Assembly: GCA_026396205.1 (NCBI GenBank)
Contig: JAPLXF010000023.1
Coordinates: 1 to 15,400, forward strand
DNA: 15,400 nt
Direction: 5' to 3'
Source of the DNA: Candidatus Moraniibacteriota bacterium
GTDB taxonomy: Bacteria > Patescibacteriota > Minisyncoccia > Moranbacterales > UBA2206
Made by a program: the position numbers and the translations under genes
The notes under the pieces: model-generated
What the model saw: the letters and a program-made list of their open reading frames with translations, nothing else
What the model was told of the DNA's origin: nothing
Databases searched by the model: none
Shown here: piece by piece, positions 1 to 6,863 of the stretch
Layout: the number at the start of each line of letters is the position of its first letter
How positions within the stretch are numbered: the stretch's first letter is position 1

Positions 1-78
1 GTTAATTTAGGCCGGTCGGAACCGCGGGACGCGATTAAAGCCGCCGCCGCCCGGGTTAATCAATTAATCAGGCAATAA
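1..78 (+). CDS. C-terminal tail of an unidentified upstream gene (partial)
   Basis: The frame beginning at base 1 is open for 25 codons and ends in TAA five bases before the next start. The readable tail is basic and helical, with an Ala run and an ending like VNQLIRQ. Its richness in G+C at third codon positions matches the housekeeping genes later in the window. The close spacing to the next ATG suggests it shares a transcript with the pilin cluster. Too little is present to name a family. Confidence 0.5.
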   Translation, partial: VNLGRSEPRDAIKAAAARVNQLIRQ

Positions 79-83
79 TTTTA

Positions 84-779
84 ATGCGCAGATTTTCTTC
101 CATACTATATATATTTTTATTTTTAAGTTCTTTTGTTTTTTTGTTTTCCTCCAATAATGTTAACGCCCAAATAGTCCCTGAACCTACTTGGAGTTCCAGT
201 GAGAAAGGCATAGTTCCTTGCGGCCAAGGAGATAATAAAGACAATGCCTGCACTCTTTGCCATCTGGTGATTGGCTTCCAAAGAATAGTCCAGTATTTGC
301 TGTGGTTTGTAACCACCATTGCTTTTGTTGGCATTTTCTTTGCCGGAGCCATGTATATCCTTTCTACCGGCGATGAAGGCATGATTACTTCGGCTAAAAA
401 CTTCCTCAAGGCATCTTTAATCGGTTTTGCTCTGGTACTCGGAGCTTGGATTATTGTCAATACTGTTCTCTGGGTGATTGGGACCAAAGGCAGTACTCCG
501 ACCGGCAGTACTGCTAGCAGTTCAACCAGTTCTGCCAACAATCCCGGTTCGGGAGTTTTGGGAATTAACGCTATCAGCTGGAACAACTTTAAATGCGATG
601 CGAAGAGTACGACTGGCGGAACAAATAATAATACTGATGAAAAAAAAGCAGCCGGAAGCTCATGTGGAACCAAAGATTATCCGGGGGTTTGCACAAAAGG
701 GACTAGCTGCAACGGGAAAAGATGGGTTATGCAAGGCACTTCTTGTGATTCGGGATATTTGTGTTGTGGGGCAAATTAG
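84..779 (+). CDS. TrbC/VirB2-like pilin protein with C-terminal Cys-rich segment
   Basis: A 231-residue exported protein. Residues 1-29 form a signal peptide with a long Phe/Leu core, ending near NNVNAQ. Residues about 70-135 form the two-helix pilin module: helix, short polar loop (STGDEGMITSAK), helix. A Ser/Thr/Gly/Asn linker (about 138-190) leads to a C-terminal segment with a CxxxxxxGxC...CC pattern. The paralogues downstream carry the Cys-rich part before the pilin module, so here the order is reversed, which points to domain shuffling. The loop reads GDEG rather than the usual GDED. There is no SD, and the start lies 5 nt after the previous stop. The fold family is known from conjugation and type IV secretion pilins; a role in a surface appendage is inferred. 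Confidence 0.75.
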   Translation: MRRFSSILYIFLFLSSFVFLFSSNNVNAQIVPEPTWSSSEKGIVPCGQGDNKDNACTLCHLVIGFQRIVQYLLWFVTTIAFVGIFFAGAMYILSTGDEGMITSAKNFLKASLIGFALVLGAWIIVNTVLWVIGTKGSTPTGSTASSSTSSANNPGSGVLGINAISWNNFKCDAKSTTGGTNNNTDEKKAAGSSCGTKDYPGVCTKGTSCNGKRWVMQGTSCDSGYLCCGAN

Positions 780-816
780 CATTTATAATTTAAATAAATT
801 TTAAAATTAAAATAAA

Positions 817-2046
817 ATGAAAACAAAAATATTTATTTTAGCATTTATATTAGTGTCAGGCATGCTAATTGCGACACAGGCTTCAGCAGTAAATTGCTTT
901 GATGTAAAACCAATGCCGGGAGCATGTCAAAAAACTTGTTCATCGGGCCAAATAAATATCGGGTCAACCCCAGATTGTGGTAATGATCGATTTTGTTGTG
1001 TTATTAGCGCTAGACTACCAGATGAAAAATGCAGGACGAACTTAAACGGCTATTGTATTGAAAGTAATAAACCATGCAGCAACACTCAAGAAAAAAGAAT
1101 TGCGTATAATTCAGAAAACCCAATTTGCCCCAAAGACCAAAGTTGTTGCATACCATTAGATAATTACAACAAATGTGATTATGCAGGAAAGCAATGTTAC
1201 ACGGAAAAAAGCGAGGAGGGATTATGCAGCAAAGATCTCAAATGTGAAAAAATTGGTTCTGTTGGAGATACTACTAGCTGTGAATGGCAAGGACAATCTT
1301 GCAATACAACAGGAAATACAAAAGGAACCTGCCAAATCCAAGGTGAAAGTCTTGTATGTGTTGATGGTAAAGGGACTAAAATTGGATGTGAAAAGGAAGG
1401 AAATTCGTGCACAACAAATGCGAATGAACCGGGCAGTTGCAAAAAAGAAAAAGATAATGTAGTTTGTGTTAAAAATAATACTGGATCTAATAGCAATAGT
1501 AATTCCACCACTGAATTTCCCAATCCGCTGCGTTTTACCAAGCTGAACGAAGTAGTCAATGAAGTGCTGAAAAATTTACGCGCGGATATTATTGTGCTGG
1601 CGATTGTTTTTATCGTCATCGGAGCGCTGATGTATATGATGTCCGCTGGCAATGAAAAAATGATTGAGCGGGCCAAGATGACCATAACCGCGGCAGTCAT
1701 TGGCTTGGCGATTGCTTTGGCGGCGCCGTCATTCCTGAAAGAAATTATGACCATTCTTGGCGGCAATCCCACTACGACGGAAAATATTACGGCGAGTTCT
1801 ACAAATATAATGTCAGTCAAAGACATCGCTATGGGAGTTTTAAATCTGCTGTTGTCAATCGTCGGCGTAGTTGGTATAATTAGTTTAATCGTCGGCGGAG
1901 TAATTTATTTGACCGCTTTCGGGGACGAAGATCGGGTCAGTGCTGGCAAGCGCGCCATGGCTTATGCGATTATTGGCATCACGCTGGCGCTGGGCGCCCT
2001 CGTAATTGTGAAACAAATTGCAGTTATCATAAATCCGGGACAGTAG
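817..2046 (+). CDS. Large Cys-rich exported protein with two tandem pilin-like modules
   Basis: 409 residues. The signal peptide is residues 1-24, ending near ASA. A Cys-rich region (about 26-218) holds several units with a C..GxC..C....CC or CxxxGxxC pattern. Two copies of the two-helix pilin module follow: one at about 245-315 with loop SAGNEKMIERAK, one at about 335-405 with loop TAFGDEDRVSAGK. Four membrane helices are therefore expected. Both modules match the single-module neighbours, so this is an internal duplication or a fusion of two subunits. The Cys-rich half is visibly more A/T-rich in codon choice than the pilin half, whose codons favour GCG, CTG and GGC; the two halves may have separate histories or constraints. 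No SD: the start follows an all-A/T leader. Confidence 0.72.
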   Translation: MKTKIFILAFILVSGMLIATQASAVNCFDVKPMPGACQKTCSSGQINIGSTPDCGNDRFCCVISARLPDEKCRTNLNGYCIESNKPCSNTQEKRIAYNSENPICPKDQSCCIPLDNYNKCDYAGKQCYTEKSEEGLCSKDLKCEKIGSVGDTTSCEWQGQSCNTTGNTKGTCQIQGESLVCVDGKGTKIGCEKEGNSCTTNANEPGSCKKEKDNVVCVKNNTGSNSNSNSTTEFPNPLRFTKLNEVVNEVLKNLRADIIVLAIVFIVIGALMYMMSAGNEKMIERAKMTITAAVIGLAIALAAPSFLKEIMTILGGNPTTTENITASSTNIMSVKDIAMGVLNLLLSIVGVVGIISLIVGGVIYLTAFGDEDRVSAGKRAMAYAIIGITLALGALVIVKQIAVIINPGQ

Positions 2047-2081
2047 TTCCCAAAGTAAAATACAAATACTAAAAATAGATG

Positions 2082-2086
2082 GGAGG
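2082..2086 (+). promoter_or_regulatory. Strong Shine-Dalgarno of the short pilin gene
   Basis: GGAGG lies 6 nt before the ATG at 2093. The other four pilin starts (84, 817, 3113, 3834) and the 2633 start have only A/T-rich leaders. This subunit is therefore likely translated more strongly than its paralogues. Confidence 0.75.
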
Positions 2087-2092
2087 TGTTGT

Positions 2093-2449
2093 ATGAGGAA
2101 AAAAATAAAATCATTGGTAACGACCGCTTATGTTGCAGGATTGACTCTGCCGGCTGTCGCTATGGCGCAATTCAAGGAACCGGGAGGCACTGGCCTGCCG
2201 GGCGGGTCTATTACCAATATTGTGAATAATGCTATGAACTGGATTTTGGCTATCGTGGGAGCAATTGGAATTATCGGTTTTGCAGTGGCAGGCATCCTCT
2301 ATCTCACGGCAGCAGGTGACGAAGATCGGATTGAAACAGCCAAAAAAGCCATGCTTTATTCCATTATCGGCATTATTGTAGCGCTGTTGGGATTGGTAAT
2401 TCTGCGCGCGGTCAGCACGATGTTGCAAGGTCAGCAGTCTACTTTCTAG
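2093..2449 (+). CDS. Short TrbC/VirB2-like pilin, probable major subunit
   Basis: 118 residues, the minimal form of the family. A signal peptide (1-25, ending AMA before QFKEPGG) is followed by the motif GTGLPGGSI at about 33-41. Two hydrophobic helices (about 48-72 and 87-110) flank a polar loop, TAAGDEDRIETAKKAM. Length and topology match VirB2/TrbC pilins, which are cleaved and assembled from the inner membrane into a fibre. It is the only pilin gene here with a strong SD, and a terminator follows directly. Both fit a major structural subunit, with the Cys-rich paralogues as minor or tip components; that division of labour is inferred. No ATPase, VirB4 or coupling protein lies in this window, so the secretion machinery must be elsewhere. 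Confidence 0.8.
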   Translation: MRKKIKSLVTTAYVAGLTLPAVAMAQFKEPGGTGLPGGSITNIVNNAMNWILAIVGAIGIIGFAVAGILYLTAAGDEDRIETAKKAMLYSIIGIIVALLGLVILRAVSTMLQGQQSTF

Positions 2450-2467
2450 TTTTAAATACATATTTTT

Positions 2468-2505
2468 GAGAACGGCCGAGTTATCCACAGGCCGTTTTCT
2501 TTTTG
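2468..2505 (+). terminator. Intrinsic terminator after the first pilin transcription unit
   Basis: A 10-bp stem, GAGAACGGCC (2468-2477) with GGCCGTTTTC (2490-2499), includes one G-U pair and is followed by a T-rich tract. It sits 18 nt after the stop of the short pilin gene. Confidence 0.8.
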
Positions 2506-2507
2506 CC

Positions 2508-2536
2508 TTTTCAGGAAGTTTATTTTGTGCTATAAT
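2508..2536 (+). promoter_or_regulatory. Sigma-70-type promoter for the second pilin unit
   Basis: TTTTCA (2508-2513), a 17-nt spacer and TATAAT (2531-2536), with TGC directly before the -10 (an extended -10). It lies just after a terminator and about 20 nt before a structured leader. Transcription should start near 2543. Confidence 0.7.
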
Positions 2537-2556
2537 TTAGATAGGTTAAAAAATTC

Positions 2557-2620
2557 ACCCTGTTAAGTAAATTTTGCGGAGCAAAATTATTTTTCCTCCG
2601 GAAAAATTACTAAACAGGGT
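2557..2620 (+). promoter_or_regulatory. Branched leader RNA or palindromic element upstream of a pilin gene
   Basis: The outer stem pairs 2557-2570 with 2607-2620 (14 positions, one A-A mismatch). Inside it are two 7-bp hairpins: ATTTTGC-GGA-GCAAAAT (2571-2587) and TTTTTCC-TCC-GGAAAAA (2590-2606). Together they form a compact three-way junction. The two loops with their closing bases, CGGAG (2577-2581) and CTCCG (2596-2600), are exactly complementary. They could kiss, or refold the whole element into one long hairpin. The element ends 12 nt before the ATG. It may be a leader switch, an mRNA stabiliser or a dispersed palindromic repeat; the sequence alone cannot decide. Confidence 0.6.
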
Positions 2621-2632
2621 AAAAAAAACAAT

Positions 2633-3097
2633 ATGAAAAAAATAAAAAAAGTAGTCCGCAGAATAATAACGGCCGTTCTTCTATTTTCTCCGCTGTCAGC
2701 ACTGGCGCAAATTACCATAGGTGGCGGAAATGATAATGGCGGCGGCTGGCTGGGGATAGGTGGAGGAGGAGGTGGCGGTTGGTTTGGAGGAGGCGGTTAT
2801 GGTGGAGGTGGCTGGCAGTTGGGAAATTATACCGGTACTGGCCTGCCAGGTGGGAGCATCTATGCCATCATATACCAAGCAACTATGTGGTTTCTGGCTC
2901 TTTTTGGTTTTTTTGGTATCATCGGCTTTGTAATTTCCGGCATTATTTATCTGACTTCCGGCGGGGATGAAGATTTGATTGAGAGGGGAAAAAGAGGAAT
3001 GAAGTGGTCCATCATTGGAGTGGTTGTCGGGCTTATCGGCTATGTTATTTTGCAAGCGGCGAGTTACGCTTTGTCCGGAATGACGGCGACATATTAA
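2633..3097 (+). CDS. Gly-rich TrbC/VirB2-like pilin protein
   Basis: 154 residues. A basic start and signal peptide (1-25, ending ALA before QITIGG) precede a Gly/Trp/Tyr-rich stretch (about 29-66), probably a flexible or self-associating extracellular segment. The GTGLPGGSI motif (about 68-76) then leads into the two-helix module (about 82-148) with loop TSGGDEDLIERGKRGMK. It is the first gene after the 2508-2536 promoter and the branched leader, and probably heads an operon with the next two genes (gaps of 15 and 16 nt). There is no Cys-rich domain, unlike the genes around it. The family call is firm; the function is inferred. Confidence 0.76.
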   Translation: MKKIKKVVRRIITAVLLFSPLSALAQITIGGGNDNGGGWLGIGGGGGGGWFGGGGYGGGGWQLGNYTGTGLPGGSIYAIIYQATMWFLALFGFFGIIGFVISGIIYLTSGGDEDLIERGKRGMKWSIIGVVVGLIGYVILQAASYALSGMTATY

Positions 3098-3112
3098 ATA
3101 TCCGAAATAAAA

Positions 3113-3817
3113 ATGAGAAAGACTTTTAAAGTAAAAAGTTTATTTAAAGCAACACTAGTTTTAGCGGCGGTTTTTCTTTTCGCTTTTTGGGGCGGAAAAG
3201 TTTACGCGGCTGTTGTTTCTTGTGTTGATGGGAATTGTATTGGAGGTCAGGCTTGTCAAACCGGCGAAACATATGCCGGAACTTGTTCAAATGGAGGTAT
3301 CTGTTGCATAAGAACAGCTGATGATAGTGCGGTTAAGCGATGCACAAATCAAGGCGGAGCTTGCAAAGCAACTTGCGATACTGGTGAAACTTCAGTTGGC
3401 GCTTGCGGAAATTCTGCTACGAAATGTTGTAAAGATGGATCTAGCACCGGAACAGGAACTGGAACTGGCGGAAGCTATCCCGGTCAAGGCGGAGGCACTA
3501 CAGCCAAAGGTGGAACAGCCAATCTGCAAAATGAAATAAGCAAACTGGGAACCAGTTATGGCATGCCTGGCGGTTCCATTGTGCGGATTATTTATAATAT
3601 CTTGAGCTGGATGCTGGTTATTTTCGGCTTTATCGGGATTGGAGGTTTTGTGATTTCAGGAATCCAATATCTAATTTCCGCTGGAGACGAAGATATGATT
3701 GACCGCTCCAAATTGCATATGAAATGGTCTATTGTCGGAGTAGTAGTCGGGCTGATGGGCTTTGTAGTTTTGCAAGCGGTGACTGTGGCACTGACAGGCT
3801 ATAGTTGGTTTTTTTAA
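3113..3817 (+). CDS. Pilin-like protein with two Cys-rich N-terminal units
   Basis: 234 residues. A signal peptide (about 1-33, ending VYA) is followed by two Cys-rich units (about 37-66 and 76-106). Each has a Cys..Gly..Cys..Cys..Gly-x-Cys....CC spacing and a shared TGET(Y/S)xGxC core, so they look like an internal duplication. A Gly/Thr linker (about 110-134) leads to GMPGGSI and the two-helix pilin module (about 155-230), with loop SAGDEDMIDRSKLHMK. The module is closest to the next gene, which shares the loop almost exactly and the same ending style (YSWFF here, NSWNF there); a recent gene duplication is likely. The paired cysteines imply oxidation outside the membrane. Confidence 0.75.
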   Translation: MRKTFKVKSLFKATLVLAAVFLFAFWGGKVYAAVVSCVDGNCIGGQACQTGETYAGTCSNGGICCIRTADDSAVKRCTNQGGACKATCDTGETSVGACGNSATKCCKDGSSTGTGTGTGGSYPGQGGGTTAKGGTANLQNEISKLGTSYGMPGGSIVRIIYNILSWMLVIFGFIGIGGFVISGIQYLISAGDEDMIDRSKLHMKWSIVGVVVGLMGFVVLQAVTVALTGYSWFF

Positions 3818-3833
3818 GTTAATTTTTAAAAAA

Positions 3834-4619
3834 ATGAAAATAAAAATATTAATTCTAGCGATTTTTCTGGTGATGTTTTTTAGTTTTTGGAATATTAAAA
3901 CAATCGTGGCCGATACCTGTACTTCCAATGGTGGAACATGTGTTGAAAGAGAAGGCGTTGGACTTACTCCTGCTTGTCCTGCTCACACAGATATTAGCAG
4001 CGCTTATAGTTGTGATAGTGAAACTACATATGGAGCAATATGTTGCACAGAAGACAATGATGCACAAGATGCCGCTAATACTAATGATGGATCTAAATGT
4101 GCGAAGGCCGGTGGAACTTGTGAAGTTAATCCTTGCGCGGTGAGAAACGCAGCACCTAATGATTGTCCTTCCGGAGTGCAGTATTGCTGTGCAGGCGTGG
4201 AAAATACAACTGGCAATGGAACTGATACTAATGGAACGGGCACTGGCGGAAAAGATACTGGTGGTTTTCCTTCTGGCCCGGGCACTGATGCAGGAACGGG
4301 AGCTAAGACAGGCGGATATACGAATATTTCTCAAGAACTAAGTTTGATTCAAAGCACTTTCGGACTTTCCGGAGCTAGCATCAAACAGATTCTTTCCAAT
4401 CTTTTAAGCTGGATGCTGACGATTATTGGAATTATTGGCATCATTGCTTTCATAATTTCCGGCGTCCAATATCTGATTTCCGCCGGCGATGAGGATATGA
4501 TCGAGCGGGCTAAACTGCATATGAAATGGTCCATTGTCGGAGTGATTATTGCCCTAGGAGGATTTGTGATTTTAAACGCTATCAATATTTTGCTCCAAGG
4601 CAACAGTTGGAATTTCTAA
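3834..4619 (+). CDS. Pilin-like protein with Cys-rich N-terminal units, last of the cluster
   Basis: 261 residues. The signal peptide is about residues 1-27. Two Cys-rich units (about 29-72 and 88-122) each end in CC. A Gly/Thr/Asn linker with repeated TGxGxDTG-like pieces (about 124-165) is followed by GLSGASI and the two-helix module (about 184-256), whose loop is SAGDEDMIERAKLHMK. The relation to the preceding gene is clear in both the pilin module and the Cys-unit layout, while the Cys-unit sequences have diverged strongly. That suggests variation in the exposed part and constraint on the membrane part. A terminator follows 16 nt after the stop. Confidence 0.75.
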   Translation: MKIKILILAIFLVMFFSFWNIKTIVADTCTSNGGTCVEREGVGLTPACPAHTDISSAYSCDSETTYGAICCTEDNDAQDAANTNDGSKCAKAGGTCEVNPCAVRNAAPNDCPSGVQYCCAGVENTTGNGTDTNGTGTGGKDTGGFPSGPGTDAGTGAKTGGYTNISQELSLIQSTFGLSGASIKQILSNLLSWMLTIIGIIGIIAFIISGVQYLISAGDEDMIERAKLHMKWSIVGVIIALGGFVILNAINILLQGNSWNF

Positions 4620-4634
4620 TTTTTAAAAAATAAA

Positions 4635-4674
4635 AAAAGCCAGAACTGTGATAAGCTTCTGGCTTTTATTTTTT
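4635..4674. terminator. Bidirectional intrinsic terminator between converging units
   Basis: An 11-bp stem, AAAAGCCAGAA (4635-4645) with TTCTGGCTTTT (4657-4667), has an A-tract on the left and a T-tract on the right, so it can end transcription in both directions. It separates the plus-strand pilin operon from the minus-strand operon, whose last in-frame stop lies at 4694-4696. Confidence 0.85.
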
Positions 4675-4693
4675 TTAACCTCTTTTTAGCAAG

Positions 4694-5783
4694 CTATACC
4701 CGCTCAAAATATAACGGTATAGTATCTCCATTAACATCTGCCATTATTCCTTTGCCAATATTGGGGGAGAATTTTTCGGTGAATGTTCCGGACTTGTTTT
4801 CTCTATTGGTGTTATGGTAATTCCATGTTCCGGAAAACTCATTCGGAGAAATTTCAACTCCCTCTAAAGTTATCCAACAATCAATCCCATTCTCATCCCT
4901 GTAATTGCAAGAAATGTAAAGTGGACGATTATTGGAAAGCGTCTGAATAATAGGCAGATTATTTCCCCAACGTACTTTCCACGATTCCCGAAATTCTGCA
5001 TGGGAGATTTTCCTGCGCTTTATTCTCCCGCATTTTTTTTAAAAATTCTTTATCCTCATCCGAAAGTTCCGCCTCAGTTATTTTACTATTTTTCATTTTG
5101 TCTATAATCTCATTTAACCTGGCAGAATTTCGCTCATCCTCTATTTTCGAACTTAAATCCCCAATTGTCGAAATATTTTTTTCAGTATTCGAGATAGAGA
5201 ATGTGCTGACTGGGTTATGTCCGGTAACTTTTACCCAAATATATCCGGGTATCAGTCCCAGAATGTTAACCATGAGGACGATTACTGCGTAGTAGAGGAC
5301 CACCTTCCATCCAAGTCGACCGACTATGTCGAGCTTATATGAAACAAGCCCAATAACGGCTAACGCCGAAACGATCAGGAAGAATGCCGATGGTCTTTCC
5401 TGAAACGACATCGTTCCAAGAAAGAAGAAAGCGATGGAAATCCAGAAAGTGATTTCGCAAGCCGCTTTCATATAGGCCTTGGAAAAACTTTTAACTTCAT
5501 CTTCGATTGTTTCGGGTTCCTCTGCAATTCCCGAAACAATTCCAGCTGCTAATGTTACAGCGAGTGAATCGGGCATAAAAGCCACAATTACCGCTGTGGT
5601 CAGAAGGATCAAGAAGAATAAAATGTTCAGTCCCGGAAGGCCGGCTATGTTAATCAGCCAGCCGATAATTGTCAGGATTATAATTGCTATGAAAGTCCGG
5701 ACAATTATTCGGAAGTAAATTCTTCTCAATGGGAGCATGGCGTCCCGCGTTAAACCAAACAGTGCAATTATAATGTTAAGCAT
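4694..5783 (-). pseudogene. Multi-pass membrane protein with a frameshift near its C-terminus
   Basis: The first part reads from ATG at 5783, preceded by SD AAGGAG, to TAA at 4959 (274 aa). An upstream in-frame ATG at 5825 lacks an SD and overlaps the previous gene more. Five or so hydrophobic helices (about residues 24-47, 52-70, 110-128, 133-150, 158-180) precede a charged tail. A second open frame on the same strand runs from 5038 to TAG at 4694-4696, with no ATG, GTG or TTG before its last 20 codons or so. Its residues look genuinely protein-like (for example WITLEGVEISPNEF and VNGDTIPLYFERV), and its stop sits just before the shared terminator. The two frames join by a one-base shift somewhere in 4962-5038. 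An eight-A run (minus strand, 5033-5040) is the obvious site, as an assembly error, a mutation or slippage. I recognise no family. Confidence 0.65.
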
Positions 5784-6508
5784 GTGTGGTCTCCTTTCGT
5801 TCTGATACCGGTTAGCTCTTTCCACCAGCCCCGGTAGGGTTCAGTTGATTCGGTTGGTTTTGCTCTTTGTGGTAACTTGCTTCGGATGGAGTTAATTTTG
5901 CCAACAGTTATTGTTTCGTTGGTTTGTATCCACTTACTGTACTTCTCATAAACCTGCTTGAAAGAATCGAGACTCGAATCTAAAATTCCCATAGCCTTGC
6001 ATATTTCATCCATTTCTGTATTGGAAATACATTTACCCAGCGCTCTCAGAAAATCCACGCCAGGGTTAATTTCCACCGGCTTGGTTTTCTTAAGAACTTT
6101 AGGCTGCCCTTTTTTATGAGCCTCCGGGTTGGCCTTTTCCACTGAGAATTCTTTGGTGTAGGACATATTGAAAAGTATGCCTACCACTGCCCGAAACTTC
6201 CGTCTCTGCCAGGTCTCTTTCGTGTTGAGGTAAGAAGAGATTTTTTTGATGCATTCCTTGCCATCGGAATCGCGCTCTAGTTTACCAACAGCATTGGCAT
6301 ATGCTGTTTCATCAGAAAGGTCAAAGATACCGCCGAATTTTACTTCCGGACCTTTCGGGGCTTCTTCAGTGCCGGCACCTTCATTTTTAATTTCCGGCCG
6401 TCCCTTTCGAAGCATAAAATTTTTGAGACTTTTGACTCCTAAAAACTCTGTTACTAATTCCGGAATGAATTCTTTTACCACATCACCTAAAAAGCTTTTA
6501 AATCCCAT
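5768..6508 (-). CDS. Hypothetical soluble protein, first gene of a minus-strand operon
   Basis: 246 residues, not recognised. The start at 6508 has a strong SD (GGAGGTG, 6513-6519), which is rare in this window. The N-terminus (residues 1-33) looks like an amphipathic helical region, followed by a charged Glu/Pro/Gly stretch (about 36-55). The rest is a mixed, mostly helical sequence with several Cys and Trp residues and a basic central segment (about 122-145). No signal peptide or clear membrane helix is visible. The 3' end overlaps the next start by 16 nt, so the two are translationally coupled. A promoter and an operator-like dyad lie upstream. Working with the membrane protein as a pair is a reasonable inference; nothing in the sequence shows an enzymatic role. 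Confidence 0.7.
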   Translation of the reverse strand: MGFKSFLGDVVKEFIPELVTEFLGVKSLKNFMLRKGRPEIKNEGAGTEEAPKGPEVKFGGIFDLSDETAYANAVGKLERDSDGKECIKKISSYLNTKETWQRRKFRAVVGILFNMSYTKEFSVEKANPEAHKKGQPKVLKKTKPVEINPGVDFLRALGKCISNTEMDEICKAMGILDSSLDSFKQVYEKYSKWIQTNETITVGKINSIRSKLPQRAKPTESTEPYRGWWKELTGIRTKGDHTCLTL

Positions 6509-6540
6509 GATACACCTCCATTGAATATTGTTTTTTCAAA

Positions 6541-6567
6541 GGGCCAGAGGCCCATTTTTTTGCCTCT
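6541..6567 (-). promoter_or_regulatory. Two mutually exclusive hairpins in the minus-operon leader
   Basis: On the minus strand, GGGCC/GGCCC (6541-6545 with 6549-6553, 3-nt loop) competes with AGAGGC/GCCTCT (6562-6567 with 6546-6551). They share bases 6546-6553. Both lie between the predicted transcript start (near 6586) and the SD at 6513-6519. A leader switch is possible, but either could be chance. Confidence 0.4.
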
Positions 6568-6588
6568 GTTATCAGCATTCCGATAACA
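6567..6588 (-). promoter_or_regulatory. Operator-like dyad at the predicted minus-strand start site
   Basis: TGTTATC, 8 nt, GATAACA: a 7+7 perfect dyad of 22 bp, 4 nt beyond the -10 of the minus promoter and covering its expected start site. The position and size suit a dimeric repressor. The same arms could also form a hairpin at the 5' end of the RNA. Confidence 0.5.
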
Positions 6589-6592
6589 TCCA

Positions 6593-6621
6593 ATCCTAGC
6601 ATAAAATTGGATAAAAGTCAA
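6593..6621 (-). promoter_or_regulatory. Promoter of the minus-strand operon
   Basis: On the minus strand, TTGACT (6616-6621), a 17-nt spacer and TAGGAT (6593-6598), with TGC directly before the -10. This is close to the sigma-70 consensus with an extended -10. The start is expected near 6586. It is divergent from the nusA promoter. Confidence 0.75.
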
Positions 6622-6630
6622 GCGGAAAAT

Positions 6631-6647
6631 AGGCTTTAAATAAGCCT
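6631..6647. repeat. Short inverted repeat behind the minus promoter
   Basis: AGGCTT (6631-6636) and AAGCCT (6642-6647) around 5 nt, with a further AGGCT copy at 6655-6659. It lies 9 bp upstream of the minus -35. It may be a protein site; otherwise the 6622-6747 stretch between the divergent promoters holds only this and the larger palindrome at 6703-6737. Confidence 0.4.
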
Positions 6648-6702
6648 TGATTTGAGGCTAAAAATGGCAAATATAAAACAATAAAAATACAAAACCTTTG
6701 GT

Positions 6703-6737
6703 GGAAGCTTCGCTTCCATAATGGAAGCGAAGCTTCC
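6703..6737. repeat. Perfect 15-bp inverted repeat with self-folding arms
   Basis: GGAAGCTTCGCTTCC (6703-6717) and its exact reverse complement (6723-6737) flank ATAAT. Each arm is itself a small hairpin: GGAAGC, 3 nt, GCTTCC. An outer CTTTGG/CCAAAG pairing extends it with a bulge. It ends 10 bp before the nusA -35, between two divergent promoters, so it is DNA-level structure rather than part of either mRNA. Confidence 0.7.
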
Positions 6738-6747
6738 AAAGAGAAGT

Positions 6748-6775
6748 TTGACAAAAAAATTTGTTCTGATAAGAT
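6748..6775 (+). promoter_or_regulatory. nusA promoter
   Basis: A perfect TTGACA (6748-6753), a 16-nt spacer and TAAGAT (6770-6775), preceded by TGA as an extended -10. Transcription should start near 6782, giving a leader of about 80 nt that contains a terminator-like hairpin. Confidence 0.7.
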
Positions 6776-6798
6776 AAAACTATTGAGAAGAAGTTGAT

Positions 6799-6826
6799 GG
6801 TTCGCTGGCGAGAGCGGACCTTTTTT
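6799..6826 (+). terminator. Terminator-like hairpin in the nusA leader (candidate attenuator)
   Basis: GGTTCGCT (6799-6806) pairs with AGCGGACC (6813-6820) around a 6-nt loop: 8 bp including one U-G. Six Ts follow directly (6821-6826). It lies after the nusA promoter and 37 nt before the ATG, where no upstream gene needs ending. Because NusA promotes pausing and termination at such hairpins, negative autoregulation is a natural inference. Confidence 0.7.
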
Positions 6827-6863
6827 AAACAATAAATAAACAATAATTTTAAAGAAAAATTTT

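Noticed and set aside
68..673. Long minus-strand open frame opposite the first pilin gene, and similar ones opposite 1197-1826, 7601-8173 and 8998-9702
   Set aside because: These are antisense shadows of well-supported genes, with no RBS, no domain signature and unusual composition.
784..789. TATAAT before the 817 gene as a promoter
   Set aside because: No -35 at a workable distance in an all-A/T gap, and the gap is short enough for read-through from the gene before it.
5784..5825. Upstream start (5825) for the minus-strand membrane protein
   Set aside because: The ATG at 5783 has a good SD (AAGGAG) and a typical membrane-protein start; the upstream ATG has none.
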